Part shown: piece after piece, positions 1 to 6,986 of the stretch
Position numbering within the stretch: the stretch's first letter is position 1
How the letters are laid out: every line of letters begins with the position of its first letter
NCBI GenBank assembly: GCA_964522605.1
Contig: CAZFWV010000057.1
Location: forward strand, 1 to 25,653
DNA length: 25,653 nucleotides
Direction of reading: 5' to 3'
From: CAVZLD01 sp964522605
GTDB taxonomy: Bacteria; Planctomycetota; Planctomycetia; Pirellulales; Pirellulaceae
Notes under the pieces: model-generated
Told to the model about the DNA's origin: nothing
What the model saw: the letters and a program-made list of their open reading frames with translations, nothing else
The model's database searches: none
Made by a program: the position numbers and the translations under genes

Positions 1-4
1 CAGT

Positions 5-59
5 CTCCAGCCTCCAGCCTCCAGCCTCCAGCCTCCAGCCTCCAGCCTCCAGCCTCCAG
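5..59. repeat. CCTCCAG heptamer tandem repeat
   Basis: Seven complete copies of CCTCCAG follow one partial 6-base copy without interruption. No convincing coding frame runs through it. It directly abuts a series of hairpins at 59-126. It begins almost at the window edge, so the array may extend further left. Its function is unknown; such an array could vary in copy number by slippage. Confidence 0.9.
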
Positions 60-126
60 TCCAAGGTACGACTTGGACGCGAAGCCTGGAACGAGAATAA
101 TGAAGCGTTCCATGCTGGAGAGCATG
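59..126. repeat. three consecutive hairpins (palindromic intergenic element)
   Basis: Three perfect inverted repeats lie head to tail: GTCCAAG/CTTGGAC (59-65 with 72-78), GGAACG/CGTTCC (88-93 with 106-111) and CATGCT/AGCATG (111-116 with 121-126, loop GGAG). They follow the heptamer array immediately. The layout resembles a dispersed structured repeat, or the 3' end of a transcript from outside the window. None has a T-tract, so a simple intrinsic terminator is not supported. Confidence 0.55.
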
Positions 127-154
127 GTGACGCCGTAACCGTCCTAGCGTAACA

Positions 155-186
155 GATCGGAGTGAGCCGACTCAACTCACCCGATC
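155..186. other. hairpin upstream of the PDZ-protein gene
   Basis: GATCGG-A-GTGAG (155-166) pairs with CTCAC-CCGATC (176-186). This gives eleven base pairs with one bulged A and a nine-base loop. It ends 25 bases before the ATG at 212. It could be a 5' UTR structure or part of the repeat cluster to its left; no T-tract follows it. Confidence 0.45.
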
Positions 187-211
187 CCGCATCCAATAAC
201 AGGTCGAGTTG

Positions 212-1363
212 ATGGAGCTGGTACTTCGCGTTGCAGCTGGATTGGGAATTACGTTCACGACTGCGGTCGCCGTCTTGGCTCAGGCGTCCCCCCCCGCGTT
301 GGACGCAGCAACCGCAATCCCTCAGTGGGTCACAGCACTCGAATCCGACACCTATTCGGCACGACACGCGGCAACCGAGCGATTGATTCTGGCCGGAAGT
401 GACGCGGTCGAACCCGTCGCGGCAGCCATTGAACAGGGGGGTTTGGAAACCATTATTCGGGGCGTGTATATCCTGCGACAACTTGCGCTCTCGACCCAAG
501 ATGCGGAAGCGGAACAAGCCGCCTACGAAGCACTTCGCAGAATCGCAGACCGCCGATTGACCACGGCGGCTCGTCGAGCCGCCACCGCGGTCCAGGCATT
601 GGATGAGATCCGTCAGCGGCGAGCGTTACTCTACCTGGAGCAACGCGGGGCCGTCATTTCGATTACTCAAGTGCAGATCGGCCCCCGTCTCAGTCAGCCA
701 TTTTCGTCGATCCGAATCGATGAATCGTGGCGCGGCGAAGAGGCCGATCTGGATCGGCTCGGATGGATCACCAAATTTCAACCCTCCGAGGGACCCGAGA
801 TGTGGATGATCGCCCTCCAAGGGAAGCAAGTGACCGACGCCTGGATTCAGCGAATCAAGAACTTGGAGAACATTCGTGTGCTGCAGCTCAAGTCGGTTAC
901 GGTCAGCGATGACGCTCTCGCCGCGCTACAGGAGATGCCGGAGTTGCAATTTCTAGAGTTTCTGTATCTGCCCATCTCGGATGCTGCGTTGCCCCACGTA
1001 TCCTCGCTGAAATCGCTCTCGCGGATCAAGCTGTACGGAACACGAATCACGAAAGAAGCCGTCGAGCAATTTCAGGGTCAGGTGGCGGGAGTCGAAGTCG
1101 ATTACCGCCGCGGAGGATTTCTTGGGATTGGTTGTGAGGACAACCCGTGCCGGATTTCAACCGTGCGGGAAGGCACAGCTGCGGCTGCCGCAGATCTTCA
1201 GGCCGGCGATATCGTCACTCGCTACAACAATCAGCCTGTCAAGACGATGGATGAACTCACCGAACTCATCGCGCAGAATGCGGCAGGCGATACCGTCCGA
1301 GTCGAAATCCTGCGCGGTGGGCAGCGGATCGAGAAGGAACTGGTTCTGGGAGAATGGGAATGA
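212..1363 (+). CDS. exported HEAT-like/LRR-like protein with C-terminal PDZ domain
   Basis: The protein has 383 residues. Residues 1-24 form a signal peptide (hydrophobic stretch ending in VLAQA), so it is probably periplasmic or cell-surface. Residues of about 30-130 are alanine- and leucine-rich helical repeats resembling HEAT/armadillo units. Residues of about 185-290 show leucine-rich-repeat spacing (VLQLKSV, FLEFLYLPISDAAL, RIKLYGTRIT). The last 85 residues are a PDZ domain, with the carboxylate-binding loop region FLGIG, then ADLQAGDIVTRYNNQPV and VRVEILRGG. There is no trypsin-like protease domain, so this is not a DegP/HtrA protease. It is more likely a scaffold or substrate-binding protein. 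The ATG at 212 was preferred to a TTG one codon earlier; the ribosome-binding site is weak. The next gene starts 70 bases downstream on the same strand. The PDZ call is firm; the role is unknown. Confidence 0.75.
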   Translation: MELVLRVAAGLGITFTTAVAVLAQASPPALDAATAIPQWVTALESDTYSARHAATERLILAGSDAVEPVAAAIEQGGLETIIRGVYILRQLALSTQDAEAEQAAYEALRRIADRRLTTAARRAATAVQALDEIRQRRALLYLEQRGAVISITQVQIGPRLSQPFSSIRIDESWRGEEADLDRLGWITKFQPSEGPEMWMIALQGKQVTDAWIQRIKNLENIRVLQLKSVTVSDDALAALQEMPELQFLEFLYLPISDAALPHVSSLKSLSRIKLYGTRITKEAVEQFQGQVAGVEVDYRRGGFLGIGCEDNPCRISTVREGTAAAAADLQAGDIVTRYNNQPVKTMDELTELIAQNAAGDTVRVEILRGGQRIEKELVLGEWE

Positions 1364-1433
1364 AATGCGCCTTTCGATCGAGAGAGTGCGCCGCCTGTGT
1401 TTTTCACAATAGGTAATCGGAAGGAGCACCTCG

Positions 1434-2972
1434 ATGTCCAGCACACATCGCCGCCATTTTCTGCGTCAGACGCTTGTCACGGGAGCCTTGGCAGGTCTGG
1501 GCGACCTACCCTTTCTGTCCACCCTCCGACCGGTGAGTGCCGAGGAGGCGCAGATTGATCCCCGAGTCGTGCAGCTCCGGCCCGAAATCGAACCTTTGGT
1601 TCGACTACTTGAAGAAACACCACGTGAGGAATTGCTGGAACGCGTTGCCGCCCGAATTCAGCAAGGAACGTCCTACCAGGAGATCCTGGCAGCCCTCCTG
1701 TTGGCAGGCGTGCGAAACGTCGAGCCACGTCCAGCGGTCGGGTTCAAGTTTCATGCTGTCCTCGTCGTCAATTCCGCCCATCTGGCCAGCTTGGCGTCAC
1801 CCGATTCCGATCGCTGGCTGCCCATCTTCTGGGCCCTGGACTACTTCAAGAGTTCGCAGCAGCGCGACGTGCAGGAAGGGAATTGGACGATGGGTCCGGT
1901 GGACGAATCGGCCGTTCCCGCCGGTCACCAAGCGCGAGCTGCCCTGGAAACGGCGTTGGAACGTTGGGACGAGCCCGCGGCGGATGCGGCCGTGGCAGGA
2001 CTCGTTCGTCACGGTGGAGCCCAGGAGCTGTTCGAGGTGTTTGCACGCTACGGCAGTCGAGATTATCGCAATATCGGTCACAAGGCGATCTTCGTTGCCA
2101 ATGGCTGGCGAACGCTGCAATGCATCGGATGGCAGCACGCCGAACCGGTACTGCGATCCCTTGCCTACGCGCTGCTGAACCATACGGGCGAACCGAATCC
2201 GGCCGAGAATGATCTGCCGCCGGATCGACCGTGGCGGGAAAACCTGGAACGAACGACGCAAATCCCCGCGAGCTGGTGCGCAGGCCAACCCAGTCCGCAG
2301 GCAACTCAGGAGCTTCTCCAAACGCTACGGTCGGGCAGTCCTTCGGAGGCAAGTGCCCACGTCGCTCAGCTGCTGAAGGATCGCGTCGCGGTTGAATCCA
2401 TCTATGATGCGTTGTTTGCCGGGGCGGGAGAGTTACTGATGCGGCAGCGAGGAATCGTTTCGCTGCACGCCGTGACGACGACCAATGCGATGCACTTTGC
2501 CTTTTGGCACGCGGCCAGTCCACAAACGCGACAACTAATCTTGCTCCAGAATGCCGCCTTCTTGCCCCTCTTCCGGCAGTCGATGCAAGAACGAGGCGAC
2601 GTGCGCGAAGCTCCGCTGGAGCAACTGGAGGCCACGGCCGAGGTCCGTGACGCGAACACCGCTGTGGAACAGATCTTCGACACACTCACGAGTGATCGAG
2701 ATCAAGCCGCCCAACATGTGCTGTCTTACTTGCAGGCAGAACATTCCGCGACCGACTTGATCCAAGCGGCACGCCGGCTGATCTTCCAGAAGGGGAACGA
2801 TTCCCATGACTACAAGTTCAGCTCCGCCGTCCTGGAGGATTACTATCAGATCTCACCGGCTTGGCGCGACCGATATTTAGCCGCAAGTGTCTTTCAACTG
2901 CGTGGCAGTCAGGAACCGGACAATTCACTCATTGCCCGCACACGAGCTGCGTTGGATCACACAACCGGATGA
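1434..2972 (+). CDS. Tat-signal protein of unknown function
   Basis: The protein has 512 residues. It begins with a twin-arginine signal (RRHFLRQTLVTGALAGLG, ending near PVSAEE), so the folded protein is expected to cross the membrane by the Tat route. This is often seen for cofactor-containing enzymes, though no cofactor motif is recognised here. The rest is largely helical and rich in histidine and tryptophan, with short conserved-looking stretches such as VGFKFHAVLVVNSAH and HAVTTTNAMHFAFWH. No catalytic motif is certain. An AAGGAG ribosome-binding site at 1421-1426 supports the ATG at 1434. The gene lies 70 bases after the PDZ gene and may be cotranscribed with it. I do not recognise a named family; a histidine-rich metal- or haem-binding role would be speculation. 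Confidence 0.75.
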   Translation: MSSTHRRHFLRQTLVTGALAGLGDLPFLSTLRPVSAEEAQIDPRVVQLRPEIEPLVRLLEETPREELLERVAARIQQGTSYQEILAALLLAGVRNVEPRPAVGFKFHAVLVVNSAHLASLASPDSDRWLPIFWALDYFKSSQQRDVQEGNWTMGPVDESAVPAGHQARAALETALERWDEPAADAAVAGLVRHGGAQELFEVFARYGSRDYRNIGHKAIFVANGWRTLQCIGWQHAEPVLRSLAYALLNHTGEPNPAENDLPPDRPWRENLERTTQIPASWCAGQPSPQATQELLQTLRSGSPSEASAHVAQLLKDRVAVESIYDALFAGAGELLMRQRGIVSLHAVTTTNAMHFAFWHAASPQTRQLILLQNAAFLPLFRQSMQERGDVREAPLEQLEATAEVRDANTAVEQIFDTLTSDRDQAAQHVLSYLQAEHSATDLIQAARRLIFQKGNDSHDYKFSSAVLEDYYQISPAWRDRYLAASVFQLRGSQEPDNSLIARTRAALDHTTG

Positions 2973-3013
2973 GCGACGCGACGGATGTGCTGTTCGCTTC
3001 AGAGAGCAAAGGC

Positions 3014-3115
3014 GCCGCGGAGGAGCGCGGAACCGCACGGATCCGTCACACGGGTCGGTACTCCAGGGTCCGGTCAGCGCAGACACGTCGGCGCACTTCC
3101 GCGCTCCTCCGCGGC
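3014..3115. repeat. long perfect inverted repeat between convergent genes
   Basis: The 19-base arm GCCGCGGAGGAGCGCGGAA (3014-3032) is matched perfectly by its reverse complement at 3097-3115, with a 64-base interior. It sits between the convergent stops of the Tat protein (2972) and the DUF3467 gene (3182). A bidirectional transcription-blocking structure or a dispersed palindromic repeat both fit. There is no T-tract next to either arm. Confidence 0.75.
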
Positions 3116-3181
3116 TGCTCTTGCACCAGTAACCTTCAATGACCGCGACACCCAAGTCGCCAGGCGACGACCGGCTTCCGC

Positions 3182-3553
3182 TCAGCTCGGCGTCGGATTC
3201 GCCCGCGCGGCGGACGGTTGCATCCGTTTGCGAACGTCGGTCTCCAGCACACCGAACGCGGCCTCGTGACGCTGCACGGAAACACTGAGCGCGGCCAACA
3301 ATCGCTTGGCTGTGAAATGATTCAGAATGATCCGCTGGCTGATCTTCACCGGATGTTCTGGCACACCGACCGGTTGTGTATTCAGTCCAAAGTCGACGAT
3401 CAATTCCTCGGGCGTCCCCGTCACGCGGCAGAAGTTGGCGTAGCAACTTGTAATGTGACTGTCATCGACCTGCACCTGCGCGGGAGCTGGAGTCGCGGGC
3501 TGCGCCTCGGGCGATGAAACGGCGGGAACTTCCGGTGCTTTTTCTTCTGCCAT
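3182..3553 (-). CDS. DUF3467 family protein
   Basis: The protein has 123 residues. Residues 1-30 are a low-complexity Pro/Ala/Glu linker. The core then matches the DUF3467 pattern: a YANF segment, EELIVDFG, a conserved hydrophobic strand ending RIILNHFTAKRLL, and a final helix with FGVLE. The family is small and of unknown biochemical role. An AAGGAG ribosome-binding site eight bases before the ATG at 3553 fixes the start. It is the last gene of the minus-strand HlyD/M50 block, 62 bases after the M50 gene, so it is probably cotranscribed and may be an accessory cytoplasmic factor. The C-terminal tail after about residue 110 is basic and not conserved in appearance. Confidence 0.8.
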   Translation of the reverse strand: MAEEKAPEVPAVSSPEAQPATPAPAQVQVDDSHITSCYANFCRVTGTPEELIVDFGLNTQPVGVPEHPVKISQRIILNHFTAKRLLAALSVSVQRHEAAFGVLETDVRKRMQPSAARANPTPS

Positions 3554-3615
3554 CGTGCTATCTCCTTAAATTTCTCTCGAACCGTGGATGAGATTTGGTA
3601 TCCAGATCCGACGCG

Positions 3616-5874
3616 TCAGAGGTCAAAACGGAATGTGCGAGTGGCAAATCGCAAGAGACGCCACCCGAGCGAACGGGGATCGACCGAGACTTTGGCACGG
3701 CCGCGCATACCGGGGCGATACAGGCGCGGGTCTCCCGGCAAATCGACAGTAACCTGAAAAGTGGGCTTAAGCGGTTCCGCGCGTCCCGACGGAGTTGTCT
3801 GCGCCGGGATCTTTCCGCCACTCTGCACGGTCATGCTGGGCGAGATGTACTTCACCGGCTCGCTCGAGATCGCGTTAGAATCCTCAATGGTCCCCTCGAG
3901 AAGCTCTCCGGCGTACGCATCTAACTTGATCCGGACGCTCTGACCAGGCTTGATGAAATCCTTGTCCGCTTCTTCGACATACAAGAGTGCCTCGAATTGC
4001 TGTGGATCGCCGATCAGGCACAATACATCGTTCTCGGAGGGATTTACGAACGCTCCGCGATTGACCGGATCCAATAACGAACCAGACCACCTGGGCAGCC
4101 GTCCCTCGTCGCTGGGGGGCGACTTTCGAATCGGCGCCGGGATTACGGTACCTTGCTGCGGAGCTTTCATCTGTAGCTTCGCGAAATCATCTTGTTCCTT
4201 GCGGAGCAGTTCTTGGGCTGAGTTTCGAAGCGCTTCGAGCCGGGGAATTCGTTGCGCCAGTCGGGAATCGCCTTGAGTAATCACCAGACGCCGAAGCGTC
4301 TCTAGTTCCTCCGTATACAACGCCACTTGCTGCTCGAGCTGCTGCACACTCAATCGCAGACCCTCATTCTCCATGACGGCCAGCACCGCTCCCGATTCCA
4401 CGGCGTCACCGGCCTGCACTCGCACTTCCTTCAAGGTCCCGGGGACCAGGGCGTAGATGGCTCGGGCATCTTTCGGCTGGACCTCGATCGGACATTTGAT
4501 GCTGAAGGGCAGCGGAATGAGACAGAACGCGGCAATCAAGGCGACTACGATGGCCACGGTAGCGAGCACTCGGTTCTTCTTCACCTGATGCATTCTCCCC
4601 GGTACATGAAAGAACTTTCCCAATTGCCAAATGGGCTGCACAATTAGACCGAACAACCCGGCAAAAGCGATAACTTGGCCGATGACCTTGAGCCCGTACG
4701 GTTCGAGGACTTTATTTAGGAACAACAAAATGGAGAACACGACAACCCAACGGTAGATCACCGCTGCGATCGTGTAGGAGGCAAAAAACCAGCGATTGCG
4801 CTGCGGCAGAAAGGGATCTTCCTGCTGTTCGATTCCGAGACAATACTCAGACATGAACCGCTGAAGGATTTTGCTGGATTTCTGCCGCAGATTCGGGATC
4901 TCCATCACATCGGCGAGAATGTAATACCCGTCGAATCGCAGGAGTGGATTGCCGTTGAATAGAATCGTACTGACCGAACAGATAAACATCACGCTCAGAG
5001 AGATCTGATTCAAGAGGACTCCGGGCTCGCTAAACCACCAAAGGAATGTCGCGATGGAGGCAAGGACCGCCTCGACATACATCCCGGCAGCGCCGATTGC
5101 CGCACGATGCCACTTGTTCGGCAATAGCCAAGAGTCAGACACGTTGCAGTACAGGCAAGGCGTCAACACCAGGATCATCACGCCGATTTCGTGGCATTCT
5201 CCGCCGAATTTCTTACACGAGAGGCCATGCCCGAACTCATGCAGAATCTTGGTGATGGCCAGCGTCATTCCCAGCCAGAACCAGTTTTCGGGACCAAAGA
5301 ACTCATGAAAGGCCGGCAGTCGCGTACGAAAGACATCAAACTGGGTCCCCACCAGCATTAGCGCCGCCAAGGCGATCATCCCGAAGAAGATCAGCGCCCA
5401 CTTGGTAAAGAACCAATTCGTAAACGGAGCCAGCCAATTGAGGATTCGATCCGGGTCGATCCCTTTGAATCGAATGGCCAGGACGTTGGAAAGCTTCGAG
5501 AGGAATTCTTTTCTTTTCGTTTCATCGCGCCGCTTCCGCAGCTGAGGCCCCTGGCCTTCCGCATCGGTAATCAGCAAGCCGCTGCGGTGCAGCATACCGA
5601 TGAAATGCTGGAGATCGTGCAGGCTGATCTTCTGCGGAGCGAAATCGCGTTCAAATCGATCTTTGATATCCTGAAAGCTGCAGGTGCCGTCCAGCATTCG
5701 CAGGATCGAGTATTCCTCTTCCTGAAATCGGTAGTACTTCAGGCCGATCGGTTCCTTGATCACCCAAAAGGGTTTTCCTAAGTAGCGATGGTGCCGAATC
5801 GAGAGATCCGGTCGCATCCGCAGCGGCAGACGCCGTGATGCACTAGAAACCAGACTGTCGGAAAGCGAAACCAT
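3616..5874 (-). CDS. PqqD-like / M50 site-2 protease / HlyD fusion membrane protein
   Basis: The protein has 752 residues in three parts. Residues of about 37-101 resemble a PqqD-type winged-helix peptide-binding domain. Residues of about 155-455 form a polytopic M50 metalloprotease core: the zinc motif HEFGH is at 212-216 inside a membrane helix, and NGNPLLRFDGYY at 308-319 supplies the conserved aspartate (D315). Residues of about 460-740 are a HlyD-type adaptor, with a barrel-sandwich half (VPGTLKEVRVQAGDAVESG), a coiled-coil hairpin (about 505-570) and a beta-barrel region. M50 proteases cut within membranes and HlyD adaptors bridge the periplasm, so the fusion suggests processing coupled to export. 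The zinc site appears intact. The gene lies 52 bases after the periplasmic HlyD gene. The start at 5874 has only a weak ribosome-binding site. The domain calls are firm; the substrate is unknown. Confidence 0.88.
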   Translation of the reverse strand: MVSLSDSLVSSASRRLPLRMRPDLSIRHHRYLGKPFWVIKEPIGLKYYRFQEEEYSILRMLDGTCSFQDIKDRFERDFAPQKISLHDLQHFIGMLHRSGLLITDAEGQGPQLRKRRDETKRKEFLSKLSNVLAIRFKGIDPDRILNWLAPFTNWFFTKWALIFFGMIALAALMLVGTQFDVFRTRLPAFHEFFGPENWFWLGMTLAITKILHEFGHGLSCKKFGGECHEIGVMILVLTPCLYCNVSDSWLLPNKWHRAAIGAAGMYVEAVLASIATFLWWFSEPGVLLNQISLSVMFICSVSTILFNGNPLLRFDGYYILADVMEIPNLRQKSSKILQRFMSEYCLGIEQQEDPFLPQRNRWFFASYTIAAVIYRWVVVFSILLFLNKVLEPYGLKVIGQVIAFAGLFGLIVQPIWQLGKFFHVPGRMHQVKKNRVLATVAIVVALIAAFCLIPLPFSIKCPIEVQPKDARAIYALVPGTLKEVRVQAGDAVESGAVLAVMENEGLRLSVQQLEQQVALYTEELETLRRLVITQGDSRLAQRIPRLEALRNSAQELLRKEQDDFAKLQMKAPQQGTVIPAPIRKSPPSDEGRLPRWSGSLLDPVNRGAFVNPSENDVLCLIGDPQQFEALLYVEEADKDFIKPGQSVRIKLDAYAGELLEGTIEDSNAISSEPVKYISPSMTVQSGGKIPAQTTPSGRAEPLKPTFQVTVDLPGDPRLYRPGMRGRAKVSVDPRSLGWRLLRFATRTFRFDL

Positions 5875-5926
5875 CGATCACCGAATCGGAACGGCGGAGT
5901 GATTCAGAAAGGAGTCCCCAAGAGCA

Positions 5927-6972
5927 TCAACGCAGCACGATCCTGGCGCTTAAACCAGGATTTAGAAGCCATTTCGATCCCTGCTTCTGATTGTCGAATT
6001 CGGCCAGGATGCGAAATGAGCCATCCTCTTCGATGACGTAGCTCGCGATGATTTCAACATTCGAGATGGTCACGGACCGGTCGTCCTCGCCTCCCGCCAA
6101 AAACACCTGGACATCGGCCCGACGGCGATCGATATCGCTCGGATGGAACCTCCGCTGCGAAATCCGTCCTTCCACACGAAGTCGATCCATGCGGGTTAAC
6201 TGAATGACGGGCGTACCGGGACTGACCCACGCTCCCTTGTACCTTTCAACCCGCTCCACGCGGCCCGCATGGGGCGCGCGGAGTTCGTGACGTTTGACCA
6301 TGTCCTGAGCCTGCTGATACTGCGCGTAGGCCGCCCGGGCGTCCGACTTCGCCACCTCCAGAGTGAACGCTTCGACATCTTTCTGAATGCCTGATCGTTG
6401 GTATGTCAACTCGAGCCGACGCAACTCGAATACGCTGAAGGAACCGGGGGTCTTCTCATTGGCGGAGACAGCTGCATCCCACTCTGCTTTGGCCACTCCT
6501 TCCGCTAGGGCGTACGCCTTAACGCTCAATTCGTTGTCCGCTTGCAGTTTTTTTGACAGGTACTGATACTTGGCCACATCTGCCGCCTTGACGACCTGCG
6601 TGTCATCGATTTTGCCAACGAGTTGATCCTCGGNNNNNNNNNNNNNNNNNNNNNNNNNNNNNNNNNNNNNNNNNNNNNNNNNNNNNNNNNNNNNNNNNNN
6701 NNNNNNNNNNNNNNNNNNNNNNNNNNNNNNNNNTCTGCCGCCTTGACGACCTGCGTGTCATCGATTTTGCCAACGAGTTGATCCTCGGTGACATCATCGC
6801 CTTCTTTCACGTCGATCGACGCAATCATCCCCGCTTCGCGTGAGCTCACCGGAACAAGCTGGAAGGCAACGAGGTAGCACCCTTCGATCGTGTTCCCATT
6901 GGGTGCTGCCGTGGCTTCGGCCTGGCCACCGAGAAGAGTGAGGAGGGAAACAAGCGGAACAAACGAGGGCAT
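5927..6972 (-). CDS. periplasmic HlyD-type adaptor protein (interrupted only by an assembly gap)
   Basis: As written, the frame is broken by 100 Ns. If the Ns and one copy of the 55-bp flanking duplication are removed (155 bp), the span of 1046 becomes 891 bases. This is one continuous frame of 296 residues reading VVKAADVAKYQYLSKKL across the join. The start is the ATG at 6972, preceded by GGGAG at a spacing of about eight bases, 14 bases after the GAF-HlyD stop. A short signal peptide (MPSFVPLVSLLTLLGG) is followed by a lipoyl-like half-motif (AGMIASIDVKEGDDV), a helical hairpin, the returning half-motif (RAPHAGRVERV.RYKGAWVSPG) and a C-terminal beta-barrel. This is a small membrane-fusion/adaptor protein of the HlyD/RND-MFP superfamily. 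The partner pump is not in the window. Confidence 0.82.
6579..6788. repeat. 55-bp direct duplication flanking the N gap (scaffolding artefact)
   Basis: Bases 6579-6633 and 6734-6788 are identical over 55 bases and abut the 100-N gap on each side. Two contigs sharing a terminal overlap were apparently joined with a default gap instead of being merged. Collapsing the duplication restores the HlyD reading frame. Confidence 0.93.
6634..6733. other. assembly gap of exactly 100 N
   Basis: One hundred consecutive Ns, a conventional placeholder for a gap of unknown length. The identical flanks argue that no sequence is actually missing. Confidence 0.98.
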
Positions 6973-6986
6973 GTGTTTACTCCCAA

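Noticed and set aside
5..59. CRISPR array at the left edge
   Set aside because: The unit is only seven bases with no spacers.
1846..2685. A 279-codon minus-strand frame inside the Tat protein gene
   Set aside because: It is Arg/Pro/Ala-rich with no signal or domain, and opposite a gene with a clear Tat signal and ribosome-binding site.
6579..6788. 55-bp direct repeat as a target-site duplication or insertion footprint
   Set aside because: It is far longer than usual target duplications, surrounds a default-length N gap, and collapsing it restores the frame.
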